From assembly GCA_030412945.1 (NCBI GenBank), contig JAUHJS010000002.1:604701-668700 (forward strand): 64,000 nucleotides of DNA. The letters run 5' to 3'. Origin of the DNA: Shiella aurantiaca. Lineage in GTDB: Bacteria; Bacteroidota; Bacteroidia; Cytophagales; Cyclobacteriaceae. Under the pieces are notes generated by a model, which ran no database searches, was not told the DNA's origin, and saw only the letters and a program-made list of their open reading frames with translations. This document shows positions 34,310-42,016 of the stretch, in pieces (position 1 is the stretch's first letter; each line of letters starts with the position of its first letter). The position numbers and the translations under genes were made by a program.

Positions 34310-35812
34310 ATGCATACCGATATTTTGGTAATGGGTTCGGGCATAGCCGGACTCTCCTTTGTACTGAGGCTGGCCAGTAAAAGACCCGACTTACGCATCA
34401 CTTTGGTGACAAAAAGTAGTCTGGAGGAAAGCAATACCAAATACGCACAAGGCGGCATGGCGGTGGTGCTTAATCAGGATGAAGATTCTTTTGAACAGCA
34501 TATTCAAGATACACTAGCAGCCGGACAAGGAAAATGCAATAAAGAAATAGTAGAAATGGTGGTGCGAAAAGCCCCCGCTTGCCTGCAAGAATTACAACAT
34601 TGGGGGGCGCAGTTCGATCGAAAGGCGGATGGGAGCTTGAACCTAGGCTTGGAAGGCGGCCACTCACAGCACCGCATTGTGCATCAAAAAGACCAAACCG
34701 GATGGGAAATTGAACGCTCGCTAGTGCAGCAAGTGCTGGCGCATCCGCAAATTCAAGTATTTACCCAATACTTTGCTATCGACTTACTGACCGAACAAAA
34801 CTCCGATAATAAAAAGCTGTGCCGAGGATTGCGGGTGTTTGATGAAGCAAGGCAAGAGATAAAAACCATTCGGGCGAAAATCGTACTGCTGGCCAGTGGT
34901 GGCATGGGGCAAGTTTTTTCCAGCACTACCAATCCGCTGGTAGCCACAGGCGATGGCGTGGCCATGGCTCTGCGGGCGGGTGCCAAAGTGAAAGATTTAC
35001 GTTACGTGCAGTTTCACCCCACTGCATTTTATTCACCCAATACCGAAGGGCCGGCTTTTCTGATTTCAGAAGCGGTGCGTGGCTTTGGAGCTCATTTGGT
35101 CAATCGCCAAGGCGAGCGTTTTATGTTCCGATACGATAGCCGTGGTGAACTTGCCACACGCGATGTGGTGTCGCAAGCCATTTATCAGGAGCTGGCCCAA
35201 AGTGGTGAAGCCTGCGTATATTTGGATGTGAAGCATTTGGAGGAAGAAGCCTTTAAGCAGCAATTCCCCTTTATCCATCAGTTTTGTACCGATCAAGGTA
35301 TAGCAGTAAAGCAGCAAAACATTCCGGTTTTGCCGGCTGCGCATTACCAATGTGGTGGGATTTCAGTAGATAAAAAAGCACAAACCAGTATACCCAACCT
35401 CTATGCCGTAGGCGAATGCGCCTGCACGGGATTGCATGGTGCCAATCGCTTGGCTTCCAACTCGCTATTAGAGGCGCTGGTATTTTCCGCAGAAGCGGTG
35501 GAAGCCGTACTGACTCAGCTAGATACCATTCCCGATAGCAAGGTAGACTACGCTCATGCATATTCCTTTTCAACCGATTGGGATGCTTTGGCCCAGCAAG
35601 GTCGGAAAAGCCTGCAACATCTGATGACACAATACGCCAGCGTTGGCCGTACGCCTGACAGTTTGCAAGAAGCTGAACAACAGATACAGTTTTTGTTTTT
35701 GACAGATTCATCTTGGCTGGCAGACACTCAGCAAGCATTTTCTGTGCCTTTGCAGGAGTATAAAAACTTGCTGCTGATTGCAGAGGAGATGGTGAAGCAG
35801 ATGAGGGACTAG
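34310..35812 (+). CDS. nadB: L-aspartate oxidase
   Basis: Flavoprotein that oxidises aspartate to iminoaspartate, passed on to NadA. 500 residues. The FAD dinucleotide motif is at residues 8-17 (GSGIAGLSFV); KYAQGGMAVV, LEGGHSQHRIVH with the active-site His, QFHPTAFY and the C-terminal GLHGANRLASNSLLEALVF are succinate dehydrogenase/NadB signatures. Under anoxia the enzyme can use fumarate as acceptor, which fits the context. Its TAG stop is shared palindromically (CTAG) with the stop of convergent nrdG. Confidence 0.95.
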   Translation: MHTDILVMGSGIAGLSFVLRLASKRPDLRITLVTKSSLEESNTKYAQGGMAVVLNQDEDSFEQHIQDTLAAGQGKCNKEIVEMVVRKAPACLQELQHWGAQFDRKADGSLNLGLEGGHSQHRIVHQKDQTGWEIERSLVQQVLAHPQIQVFTQYFAIDLLTEQNSDNKKLCRGLRVFDEARQEIKTIRAKIVLLASGGMGQVFSSTTNPLVATGDGVAMALRAGAKVKDLRYVQFHPTAFYSPNTEGPAFLISEAVRGFGAHLVNRQGERFMFRYDSRGELATRDVVSQAIYQELAQSGEACVYLDVKHLEEEAFKQQFPFIHQFCTDQGIAVKQQNIPVLPAAHYQCGGISVDKKAQTSIPNLYAVGECACTGLHGANRLASNSLLEALVFSAEAVEAVLTQLDTIPDSKVDYAHAYSFSTDWDALAQQGRKSLQHLMTQYASVGRTPDSLQEAEQQIQFLFLTDSSWLADTQQAFSVPLQEYKNLLLIAEEMVKQMRD

Positions 35813-36534
35813 TTCCTCAATAACACCTTTACCGCCTCTGTTGAGTAGATTTTTCGCACTACACGGTAGTCTGAGGGAGGAAGGGTTTGTAAAGTAGCAG
35901 TGTCGCTCACAAAGTGTTGGAGGAAAAGCTTACCGCGATAGCCTTTGTCTTCCAGATAGGTTACCATTTCATGCAAATCGCTCTCCGATAAAAGGGCGGA
36001 ATGTACAGTAGTTCTTACTTCAAAAGCTATGTCGGATTGTAGAAGCAGCGCCAAACTTTGCTCAAAGCGCGGGTAAAGTTTGGATTGAGTTACCGTGCGA
36101 TATGTTTTCTCAGGGGCTTTATAATCTAAAGCGATATAATCAATCAGTTCTTCTTCAACAGCCTTTTTCAGCACCTCCGGACGAGAGCCATTGGTATCTA
36201 TTTTTATCTGAAAACCCATTTCTTTAATGGTATGGCACAATTCAAGCAGGCCTTGGTGTAAGGTGCATTCGCCCCCGCTTAGCACCACGGCATCTAGTAG
36301 GCCCTTTCTTTTATTCAAAAAGGCTATCAAATCCGAATAGCCCAGTTTTCCTTTTCCCAGCACTATATCGGGATTATAACAATAAGGGCAACGCATATTA
36401 CAGCCTGCAAACCAAGCGATGCAGGCTGTTTTATCCGGAAAATCAAGAGCCGTAAACGGGCTGATGCTGTAAATCGGCAGCTTATCGGCTTTCACAAAAA
36501 TGGGTGCGTTGCTTGTGTTCACCTTTTTTGCCAA
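35809..36534 (-). CDS. nrdG: anaerobic ribonucleotide reductase activating enzyme (radical SAM)
   Basis: 241 residues. The radical SAM cluster motif is CNMRCPYC within IAWFAGCNMRCPYCYNPDIV (near residue 45-64), followed by LSGGECTLHQ and IKIDTNGSRPEVL. It generates the glycyl radical on the NrdD partner using S-adenosylmethionine. The start is uncertain: ATG 36534 lies 53 bp inside the small glycyl-radical gene, while GTG 36495 would leave a 14-bp overlap and place PIYSISPFTALDF near the N-terminus as in relatives. Overlapping frames in the order nrdD, glycyl-radical gene, nrdG suggest tight coupling. Confidence 0.9.
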   Translation of the reverse strand: MAKKVNTSNAPIFVKADKLPIYSISPFTALDFPDKTACIAWFAGCNMRCPYCYNPDIVLGKGKLGYSDLIAFLNKRKGLLDAVVLSGGECTLHQGLLELCHTIKEMGFQIKIDTNGSRPEVLKKAVEEELIDYIALDYKAPEKTYRTVTQSKLYPRFEQSLALLLQSDIAFEVRTTVHSALLSESDLHEMVTYLEDKGYRGKLFLQHFVSDTATLQTLPPSDYRVVRKIYSTEAVKVLLRN

Positions 36535-36649
36535 TGTTGAAACTTTCTAGCGGACGGTGGTAGCCCATCACTCGAGTGTACACCAAGCATTTTACGCGTT
36601 TTTCTTGTACCTGCGCCAAGGCGTTTTGGGTTTCAGTTTGTGTTTTCAT
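36482..36649 (-). CDS. separate glycyl-radical segment of the class III ribonucleotide reductase
   Basis: A 55-codon gene not fused to nrdD. VKCLVYTRVMGYHRPLESFN and then IGKKGEHKQRTHF match the extreme C-terminus of full-length class III reductases, including RVMGY, in which G29 is the predicted glycyl radical. Its ATG overlaps the TGA of nrdD as ATGA (36646-36649), so it is probably made by termination-reinitiation on the same mRNA. About 18 residues precede the conserved part. The upstream NrdD has its zinc-site cysteines but no such glycine motif, so the active enzyme must pair the two polypeptides. The 3' end overlaps the start region of nrdG. Confidence 0.85.
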   Translation of the reverse strand: MKTQTETQNALAQVQEKRVKCLVYTRVMGYHRPLESFNIGKKGEHKQRTHFCESR

Positions 36650-38751
36650 AAGCTATGGTTTTGTTTGATTTCTTCTAATAGCAGCGCATCGCACTGCGGA
36701 CAATATTCGTGCTCGCCATTGAGATAGCCATGCACGGGGCAAATACTGAACACGGGGGTAACAGTAATGTAGGGCAAGCGGAAATTGCTGAGCACTTTTT
36801 TCACCAAGCTGCGGCAGGCTTCGGGCGAACTGATTTTTTCGCGCATGTACAAGTGCAGGACGGTGCCGCCTGTGTATTTGCATTGCAGCTCATCTTGCAG
36901 TAGCAAAGCTTCAAACGGATCATCGGTATAGTCCACCGGTAGCTGCGAGCTATTGGTGTAATAGATGTTTTCTCCTTGCCCGGCTTGTAAAATATCGGGG
37001 TAGCGCTTGGCATCTTCCTTGGCAAAACGGTAGGTGGTGCCTTCGGCAGGCGTAGCTTCCAGATTATACAAATTGCCCGTTTGTTCCTGAAATTCCTGAA
37101 TGCGCCCGCGGATATGTTCCAGAATGTGCGATACAAAATCAATCCCCGAATGCGTACTCAAATTGTCAGCCCCGCGAGTGAAGTTGAGCAGCATTTCATT
37201 CATACCATTTACCCCTATCGTAGAAAAATGATTACGGAAGTGTGACAAATAGCGCTTGGTGTAGGGATAAAGTCCGCGATCATACATCTCTTGAATAAAG
37301 GCGCGTTTCTTTTCCAGTGTGGATTTGGCCAGTTCCAACAGGCGGTCGAGGTGGTGATAGAACAAGGGTAAATCGCCTGAGTACAAATAGCCCAGCCGCG
37401 CCATATTGATGGTGACCACGCCAATGCTTCCCGTCATTTCGGCACTACCAAATAGGCCATTGCCGCGCTTGAGCAGTTCGCGCAAATCGAGCTGTAAGCG
37501 ACAGCACATACTTCTCACGGCATTGGGCTTATAGGCTCGGGGATTTTCTATTCGGTTTCCATTTTCATCGCGCAGGTATTGGCTACCGATAAAGTTTTGG
37601 AAGTAGGAGGAGCCAATTTTGGCCGTGTTTTCAAATAGTAAATCGGTATTGGGCCCATGCCAATCAAAATCTTCGGTAATGTTTACCGTAGGGATGGGGA
37701 AAGTGAAAGGCTGTCCATTGGCATCGCCTTCGGTCATCACGGTATAATAGGCCTTGTTGATCAGCTCCATTTCGGGCTGAAAGTGCTTGTAGCTAAGGTC
37801 GGTAAGCGAATCGGCTCCTCGGTTTTTGGCCAATGATAGCAGATGCGCTCGTTCTAAACCGCTGAACAGATGCTGGTCGCTACGGGTAGGAATCTGATCT
37901 TTCAAGTCTTCGGGCACCACCCAGTCGAGGGTAATATTGGTAAAAGGTGATTGCCCCCATCGAGCGGGCACATTCAGGTTATACACAAAGCTGCGCACGG
38001 CTTTTAGCACCTCATCAAAACTGAGCTGATCTTTGAAAACATAGGGAGCCAAATAGGTATCGAACGAGCTAAAAGCTTGTGCTCCGGCCCATTCGCTTTG
38101 CAGAATGCCCAAGAAATTGGCCATTTGACCCAAGGCTTCTCTAAAATGTGCGGGAGGCCGACTTTCTACTCGTCCGCGTACGCCATTGAAACCTTCGTTG
38201 AGCAATACGCGCAAGCTCCATCCGGCACAGTAGCCCGTGAGGCAATCCAGGTCATGAATATGGAAATCGCCATTGCGGTGGGCATAGCCTTCTTCTTTAT
38301 TGTAGACTTTGTCGAGCCAGTAATTGGCAATTACCTTTCCGGCCACATTATTAACCATGCCCGCATTAGAATAGGCCGTGTTGGCATTAGCATTTATCCG
38401 CCAGTCGGTGCGGCCTATGTATTCTTCTATAGTAGGCGTGCAATTGATAAAGGTGGTATCTTGATTGAGTCCTTGCACGTGTTCGCGCTGCAATTTGCGC
38501 GTGTGACGATAGAGCATGAAGGCGCGAAGCACTTCAAAATAGCCGTTTTGAAAAAGGGTTTTCTCTATCAGGTCTTGAATTTCTTCCACCGCCCAAATGG
38601 TTTTGGGGGCGAGCGCTTGTAGGATCGTTTCAAACAAAGCAGGCTGATAAAGCTCGCTGGTACTGTGAAAACCTTTCTGTAAGGCTTCTTCTATTTTATA
38701 GGCTTTAAAGGGTTCATATTTTCCGTTGCGCTTGATTACGTAATGTTCCAT
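36646..38751 (-). CDS. nrdD: anaerobic ribonucleoside-triphosphate reductase, large part lacking the radical glycine
   Basis: 701 residues. The N-terminal ATP-cone (residues 3-90, VIKRNGKYEPFKAYKIEEAL) gives allosteric control. The catalytic barrel follows, with NVPARWGQSPFTNITLDW near 255 and RSMCCRLQLDLRELLKRGNG near 416. The C-terminus has the zinc-type cluster SICPVHGYLNGEHEYCPQCD with C671, C684 and C687, and then stops at KQNHSL. The RVxGY glycyl-radical motif that normally follows within 60 residues is absent here and is found in the overlapping 55-codon gene downstream. It makes deoxyribonucleotides without oxygen. An operator-like half-palindrome lies upstream at 38772. Confidence 0.93.
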   Translation of the reverse strand: MEHYVIKRNGKYEPFKAYKIEEALQKGFHSTSELYQPALFETILQALAPKTIWAVEEIQDLIEKTLFQNGYFEVLRAFMLYRHTRKLQREHVQGLNQDTTFINCTPTIEEYIGRTDWRINANANTAYSNAGMVNNVAGKVIANYWLDKVYNKEEGYAHRNGDFHIHDLDCLTGYCAGWSLRVLLNEGFNGVRGRVESRPPAHFREALGQMANFLGILQSEWAGAQAFSSFDTYLAPYVFKDQLSFDEVLKAVRSFVYNLNVPARWGQSPFTNITLDWVVPEDLKDQIPTRSDQHLFSGLERAHLLSLAKNRGADSLTDLSYKHFQPEMELINKAYYTVMTEGDANGQPFTFPIPTVNITEDFDWHGPNTDLLFENTAKIGSSYFQNFIGSQYLRDENGNRIENPRAYKPNAVRSMCCRLQLDLRELLKRGNGLFGSAEMTGSIGVVTINMARLGYLYSGDLPLFYHHLDRLLELAKSTLEKKRAFIQEMYDRGLYPYTKRYLSHFRNHFSTIGVNGMNEMLLNFTRGADNLSTHSGIDFVSHILEHIRGRIQEFQEQTGNLYNLEATPAEGTTYRFAKEDAKRYPDILQAGQGENIYYTNSSQLPVDYTDDPFEALLLQDELQCKYTGGTVLHLYMREKISSPEACRSLVKKVLSNFRLPYITVTPVFSICPVHGYLNGEHEYCPQCDALLLEEIKQNHSL

Positions 38752-38771
38752 ATCCGCGGGTGGTTAAATAA

Positions 38772-38785
38772 AGATTTATTTGTCC
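38772..38785. promoter_or_regulatory. degenerate Rrf2-type operator upstream of nrdD
   Basis: AGATTTATTTGTCC matches 11 of 14 positions of GGATAAATTTGTCC. On the minus strand a -7-like TATTTTCG (38785-38792) overlaps it, 34-41 bp before the nrdD start. Confidence 0.45.
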
Positions 38786-38929
38786 GAAAATAGAAAATCA
38801 AAAAATGCTATGCTTAAAAATGTTTTCAGTCTAATTTTTTCTCGAGGTGATATTGGCTTTATTTTATTGATAATCAAAAGGTTGAAAGCTGTTTTGAAAC
38901 TATCTGATTCTTATCATGAAAATAATAAA

Positions 38930-38943
38930 GGATAAACTTGTCC
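38930..38943. promoter_or_regulatory. Rrf2-type operator upstream of the second rrf2 gene
   Basis: GGATAAACTTGTCC (13 of 14). Its TTG at 38938-38940 is spaced 20 bp from the -7 box at 38961, so here the operator covers the -33 element and not the -7 box. Confidence 0.65.
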
Positions 38944-38960
38944 GATATTATTTTCCATCC

Positions 38961-38968
38961 TACCTTTG
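38961..38968 (+). promoter_or_regulatory. -7 box TACCTTTG of the second rrf2 gene
   Basis: Exact match to TAnnTTTG, 18 bp before the start codon at 38987, with a properly spaced TTG at 38938. Confidence 0.65.
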
Positions 38969-38986
38969 TTGCAAACGTTCAGCAAA

Positions 38987-39421
38987 ATGTTCTCCAAAAC
39001 CTGCGAATATGCCATCAGAGCCACCATTTACATCGCCCTTAGGGCTTTGGAAGGGGAGCGCGCCAGCTTGGCCGATATCGCTCAGGAGATCGGTTCGCCC
39101 AAGGCGTTTACTGCCAAAATATTGCAGCAATTGGTACACCATGGTTTGGTCGATTCACAGAAAGGTCGCACGGGAGGTTTTTCTATAGAAGAAGCTGATT
39201 TACATACAATTAAACTTAGCGATATTGTACGTGCCGTAGATGGCGATAACCTATACACGGTGTGCAGCTTGGGTATGAAAGCCTGTAGCGAAACCCGGCC
39301 TTGTCCGGTGCATCATCAATACAAATTCATTAGGGAGAAAATGATCAAAATGATGGACGAAAACCTGATTATCAACCTTGCCCAAGGGCTTAAAGAAGGC
39401 CGTGTTTTTTTGATTGAATAA
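38987..39421 (+). CDS. Rrf2 family regulator, Fe-S type, copy 2
   Basis: 144 residues from ATG 38987; an in-frame TTG 21 bp earlier overlaps the promoter. Same build as copy 1: winged helix MFSKTCEYAIRATIYIALRA, recognition part ASLADIAQEIGSPKAFTAKI, and three cysteines spaced C-x6-C-x5-C (CSLGMKACSETRPC). It is followed by the Fe-S repair gene after an operator-like site. Two adjacent paralogues with identical cysteine spacing may have split the regulon or sense different signals (NO versus Fe-S status). Confidence 0.88.
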   Translation: MFSKTCEYAIRATIYIALRALEGERASLADIAQEIGSPKAFTAKILQQLVHHGLVDSQKGRTGGFSIEEADLHTIKLSDIVRAVDGDNLYTVCSLGMKACSETRPCPVHHQYKFIREKMIKMMDENLIINLAQGLKEGRVFLIE

Positions 39422-39422
39422 A

Positions 39423-39436
39423 GGATAAAAATGTCT
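39423..39436 (+). promoter_or_regulatory. degenerate Rrf2-type operator upstream of ric
   Basis: GGATAAAAATGTCT matches 11 of 14 positions of the consensus and starts one base after the rrf2 stop codon, 19 bp before the ric start. Confidence 0.45.
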
Positions 39437-39454
39437 TATTTTAACTATATAATT

Positions 39455-40186
39455 ATGGAAATTAGCGCATCAAACACCATCGGAGAAATTGTGGCACAAG
39501 ACTACCGTACCGCACTTTTGTTTGAAAAACTCGGTATCGACTTTTGCTGCAAAGGCAATAGAACAATAGAGGAGGTGTGTGCCCTCAAGCATCTGGATAA
39601 AGCTACGCTTTTGCAGAATTTGAAAGACCTTGCCACCCAAAGCGAAACAGGTTCCATTGACTATAAAAGCTGGCCGATAGATTTGCTGGCCGACTATATT
39701 GAAAAGAAACACCATCGCTATGTGCTAGAGTCGAGTGTAGTATTGCAACAATACCTTGATAAAATATGCAGTGTGCATGGACACCATCATCCGGAACTGC
39801 ACGAAGTGAACCGCCTATTTATGGCTTCGATTATCGAGTTAAAAAGTCACATGGTGAAAGAGGAAACCGTGCTATTTCCTTATGTGCGCAAAATGGTGCG
39901 CAAGCTGAATGAATCCAATGATTGGTCATTGCCTTTGTTCCGCTCGGTAGAAAATCCCATCGCCATGATGAAAAATGAACACGAGGTAGAAGGGGAGCGC
40001 TTTCAGCAGATAAGGGCCTTGACCGATGACTATACGCCCCCACAAGATGCCTGCAATACCTATCGGGTTACCTTCTCCTTATTGAAAGAATTTGAGGAGG
40101 ATTTGCATTTACACATTCACTTGGAGAATAATATCTTATTTCCGAGGGCTATCGAAATGGAGCAGTTCATTGTTTCGAATTTGTAA
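39455..40186 (+). CDS. ric: iron-sulfur cluster repair diiron protein (RIC / ScdA / YtfE)
   Basis: 243 residues from MEISASNTIGEIVAQDYRTA; eight codons upstream in the frame overlap the operator. The N-terminal ScdA_N/DUF542 domain has FEKLGIDFCCKGNRTIEEVC with its conserved cysteines. The C-terminal hemerythrin-like domain supplies diiron ligands in KKHHRYVLES, HGHHHPELHEV, HMVKEETVLFPY, MKNEHEVEGERF and HIHLENNILFPRA. RIC proteins repair Fe-S clusters hit by NO or peroxide and are typical members of NsrR regulons. It follows rrf2 copy 2 and precedes a NorB-like membrane gene by 23 bp. Confidence 0.93.
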   Translation: MEISASNTIGEIVAQDYRTALLFEKLGIDFCCKGNRTIEEVCALKHLDKATLLQNLKDLATQSETGSIDYKSWPIDLLADYIEKKHHRYVLESSVVLQQYLDKICSVHGHHHPELHEVNRLFMASIIELKSHMVKEETVLFPYVRKMVRKLNESNDWSLPLFRSVENPIAMMKNEHEVEGERFQQIRALTDDYTPPQDACNTYRVTFSLLKEFEEDLHLHIHLENNILFPRAIEMEQFIVSNL

Positions 40187-40209
40187 TAAAAAGTTTTAAC
40201 TTGAGATTC

Positions 40210-41436
40210 ATGGAGCGAAACTGGGCTTATGTGGCATTAATTAACTTCTTGGTCGCGGCCATAATGGGGCTTACTCTCCGTATGGTGTACCTGGTGGAAG
40301 CGCCCGGTCTCGATTTCCGACACCTTATGCATGCACACTCGCATGTAGCCATGCTAGGCTGGTGTTACCTCATACTCTATTATCTCATCTGGGTAAATTT
40401 TATCCCACAAGGCAAAAAAGAAGCACCTGTTTATCAGCGTTTGTTTTGGCTGACACAGGCTAGCGTGCTGGGTATGGCACTTAGCTTTCCTTTTCAAGGC
40501 TATGGGCCGGTTTCCATTGGGTTCACCGCCCTTCACCTGATTTGCTCTTACTACTTTTTCATTTTGGTTTGGCGCGATTTGGCAGGTCGGCAGGCTTCGG
40601 CCTCCGGCTTGCTACTTCGCACGGCTCTTGTATGGATGCTACTTTCTACTGTGGGCGTGTGGGCTTTGGGGCCTATCACGGTGCAGGGAGGAAGAGGCTC
40701 GGCTCTATACTACATGGCCATACAGTTCTTTTTGCATTTCCAGTTTAATGGATGGTTCACCTTTGCCGCCTTGGCCCTACTGTTTCAGTGGCTGGAGCGC
40801 AGAGGCGTAACATTTTCTACAGGTCACTTTCGGATATTCTTTGGCCTTTTGGTAGCCTCTTGCATGCTTACCTATGCATTATCCGTCACTTGGTCTACTC
40901 CCATGCAAGTATTGTTTTATCTGAACGGACTGGGAGTAGTGTTGCAAATAGGTGCCATTGGCTATTTTCTATGGCTGCTATGGCCAACAATCGGTAGTCT
41001 GAGTCAAGAAATGGGGCAGCCGGGTATGCGCTGGCTATTGGGCATGGCATTGGTCTCTTTTTTGGCTAAGGTGCTGGTACAAAGTATGGTAATCATCCCT
41101 CAGGTAGCGGTGATTTCCTACACGATACGCCAGTTTGTGATAGGTTTTATTCACCTCACCATGCTGGGTTCTATCAGCTTGTTTGTGCTGGCCATGCTTT
41201 GGAAAGAGCTGTCGGGTAAGGTGAACAACACGGGCGTATATCTTCTCTTAGCCGGATTTCTGGGGAGTGAATTGCTACTATTTGGTCAGGGATTGCTCCT
41301 GTGGATGGGGCTTGGTTTTGTGCCTTATTACTATGAACTGATTTTCGCTTTCAGTGCCCTTATTCCGATAGGTATTCTATTGATTTTGAGGGAAATAAAA
41401 AGTTCCCTGCGGGGATATAATCACCTTATAACATGA
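40210..41436 (+). CDS. heme-copper-oxidase subunit I-like membrane protein
   Basis: 408 residues from ATG 40210; a TTG 9 bp earlier is less likely. About twelve hydrophobic helices. Histidines at helix ends resemble heme ligands of oxidase/NO-reductase subunit I: LMHAHSHVAMLGWCYLILYY near residue 40, AIQFFLHFQFNGWFTF near 178, and GFIHLTMLGSISLFVLAML near 318. Few other catalytic residues of NorB or cbb3 are apparent, so it may be a distant or reduced relative that binds heme. Downstream of ric in the same orientation, it may handle NO. The product is often annotated only as hypothetical in Bacteroidota. Confidence 0.6.
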   Translation: MERNWAYVALINFLVAAIMGLTLRMVYLVEAPGLDFRHLMHAHSHVAMLGWCYLILYYLIWVNFIPQGKKEAPVYQRLFWLTQASVLGMALSFPFQGYGPVSIGFTALHLICSYYFFILVWRDLAGRQASASGLLLRTALVWMLLSTVGVWALGPITVQGGRGSALYYMAIQFFLHFQFNGWFTFAALALLFQWLERRGVTFSTGHFRIFFGLLVASCMLTYALSVTWSTPMQVLFYLNGLGVVLQIGAIGYFLWLLWPTIGSLSQEMGQPGMRWLLGMALVSFLAKVLVQSMVIIPQVAVISYTIRQFVIGFIHLTMLGSISLFVLAMLWKELSGKVNNTGVYLLLAGFLGSELLLFGQGLLLWMGLGFVPYYYELIFAFSALIPIGILLILREIKSSLRGYNHLIT

Positions 41437-41446
41437 CTTTGGTCAT
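41433..41446. promoter_or_regulatory. CRP/FNR-like palindrome before the nos cytochrome gene
   Basis: ATGACTTTGGTCAT, perfect 5-bp arms around TTTG, overlapping the stop codon of the preceding gene and 48 bp upstream of the cytochrome start. The same core occurs before osmC at 28442. A weak -7-like TATCTTCT lies at 41465. Confidence 0.5.
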
Positions 41447-41493
41447 CTTTTATACCATCTAATTTATCTTCTTTTACCTAACAATTAAACGCT

Positions 41494-41994
41494 ATGAAAA
41501 CACTTCAATTAATGCTCGCAATCGCTGCTGGTGCCCTTCTAATGGCCTGCGGATCTGGTGAAAAAGGTGGCGGTGAAACCGCCCAAAAAAGCCAAGCCGA
41601 TAAATTGGCCGAACGCCTGAAAGATGGCAAAGGGATTGGTGAAATTAAAACCGTAACCCTTACCGACCCATTGGAAGAATCGATGGTGAAAAGCGGGAAG
41701 GCAATTTACGAAATGAAATGCTCTGCATGCCACAAACTCACCGATCAGCGCGTGGTGGGGCCAGGCTGGCAGGGGATTACCAATAAAAGAAAGCCCGAAT
41801 GGATCATGAATATGGTCACCAATGTGGATGTGATGCTGGACAAAGATCCTACGGCACAAGCCCTTTTAGAGGAATGTTTGACCCGTATGCCTAATCAGAA
41901 CGTGTCGGTGGGTGATGCCAGAGACATCTTAGAATACATGCGCCAAAACGACATGGAAAAAGCCGGAAGCAAAGATGGCGCGGTGAGCATGTAA
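41494..41994 (+). CDS. c-type cytochrome lipoprotein of the nos cluster
   Basis: 166 residues. Lipoprotein signal with lipobox LLMACGSG (Cys 19). One heme-c site CSACH in YEMKCSACHKLTDQRVVGPG, near residue 76, and a probable axial methionine in TRMPNQNVSVGDARDIL. The domain is a class I cytochrome c. In the periplasm it would pass electrons from the quinone pool toward NosZ. It is the first gene of a same-strand run through nosY and is preceded by a CRP/FNR-like palindrome. Confidence 0.88.
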   Translation: MKTLQLMLAIAAGALLMACGSGEKGGGETAQKSQADKLAERLKDGKGIGEIKTVTLTDPLEESMVKSGKAIYEMKCSACHKLTDQRVVGPGWQGITNKRKPEWIMNMVTNVDVMLDKDPTAQALLEECLTRMPNQNVSVGDARDILEYMRQNDMEKAGSKDGAVSM

Positions 41995-42016
41995 GCAACC
42001 TAAATAACATATCAAT

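Noticed and set aside
38862..38882. TTGATAATCAA as an FNR box between nrdD and rrf2-2
   Set aside because: The half-sites are separated by one base, not four, so it does not fit FNR geometry.
40210..41436. Calling the membrane protein NorB
   Set aside because: Helix-end histidines are suggestive, but the overall similarity and the non-heme iron glutamates of NorB could not be verified.
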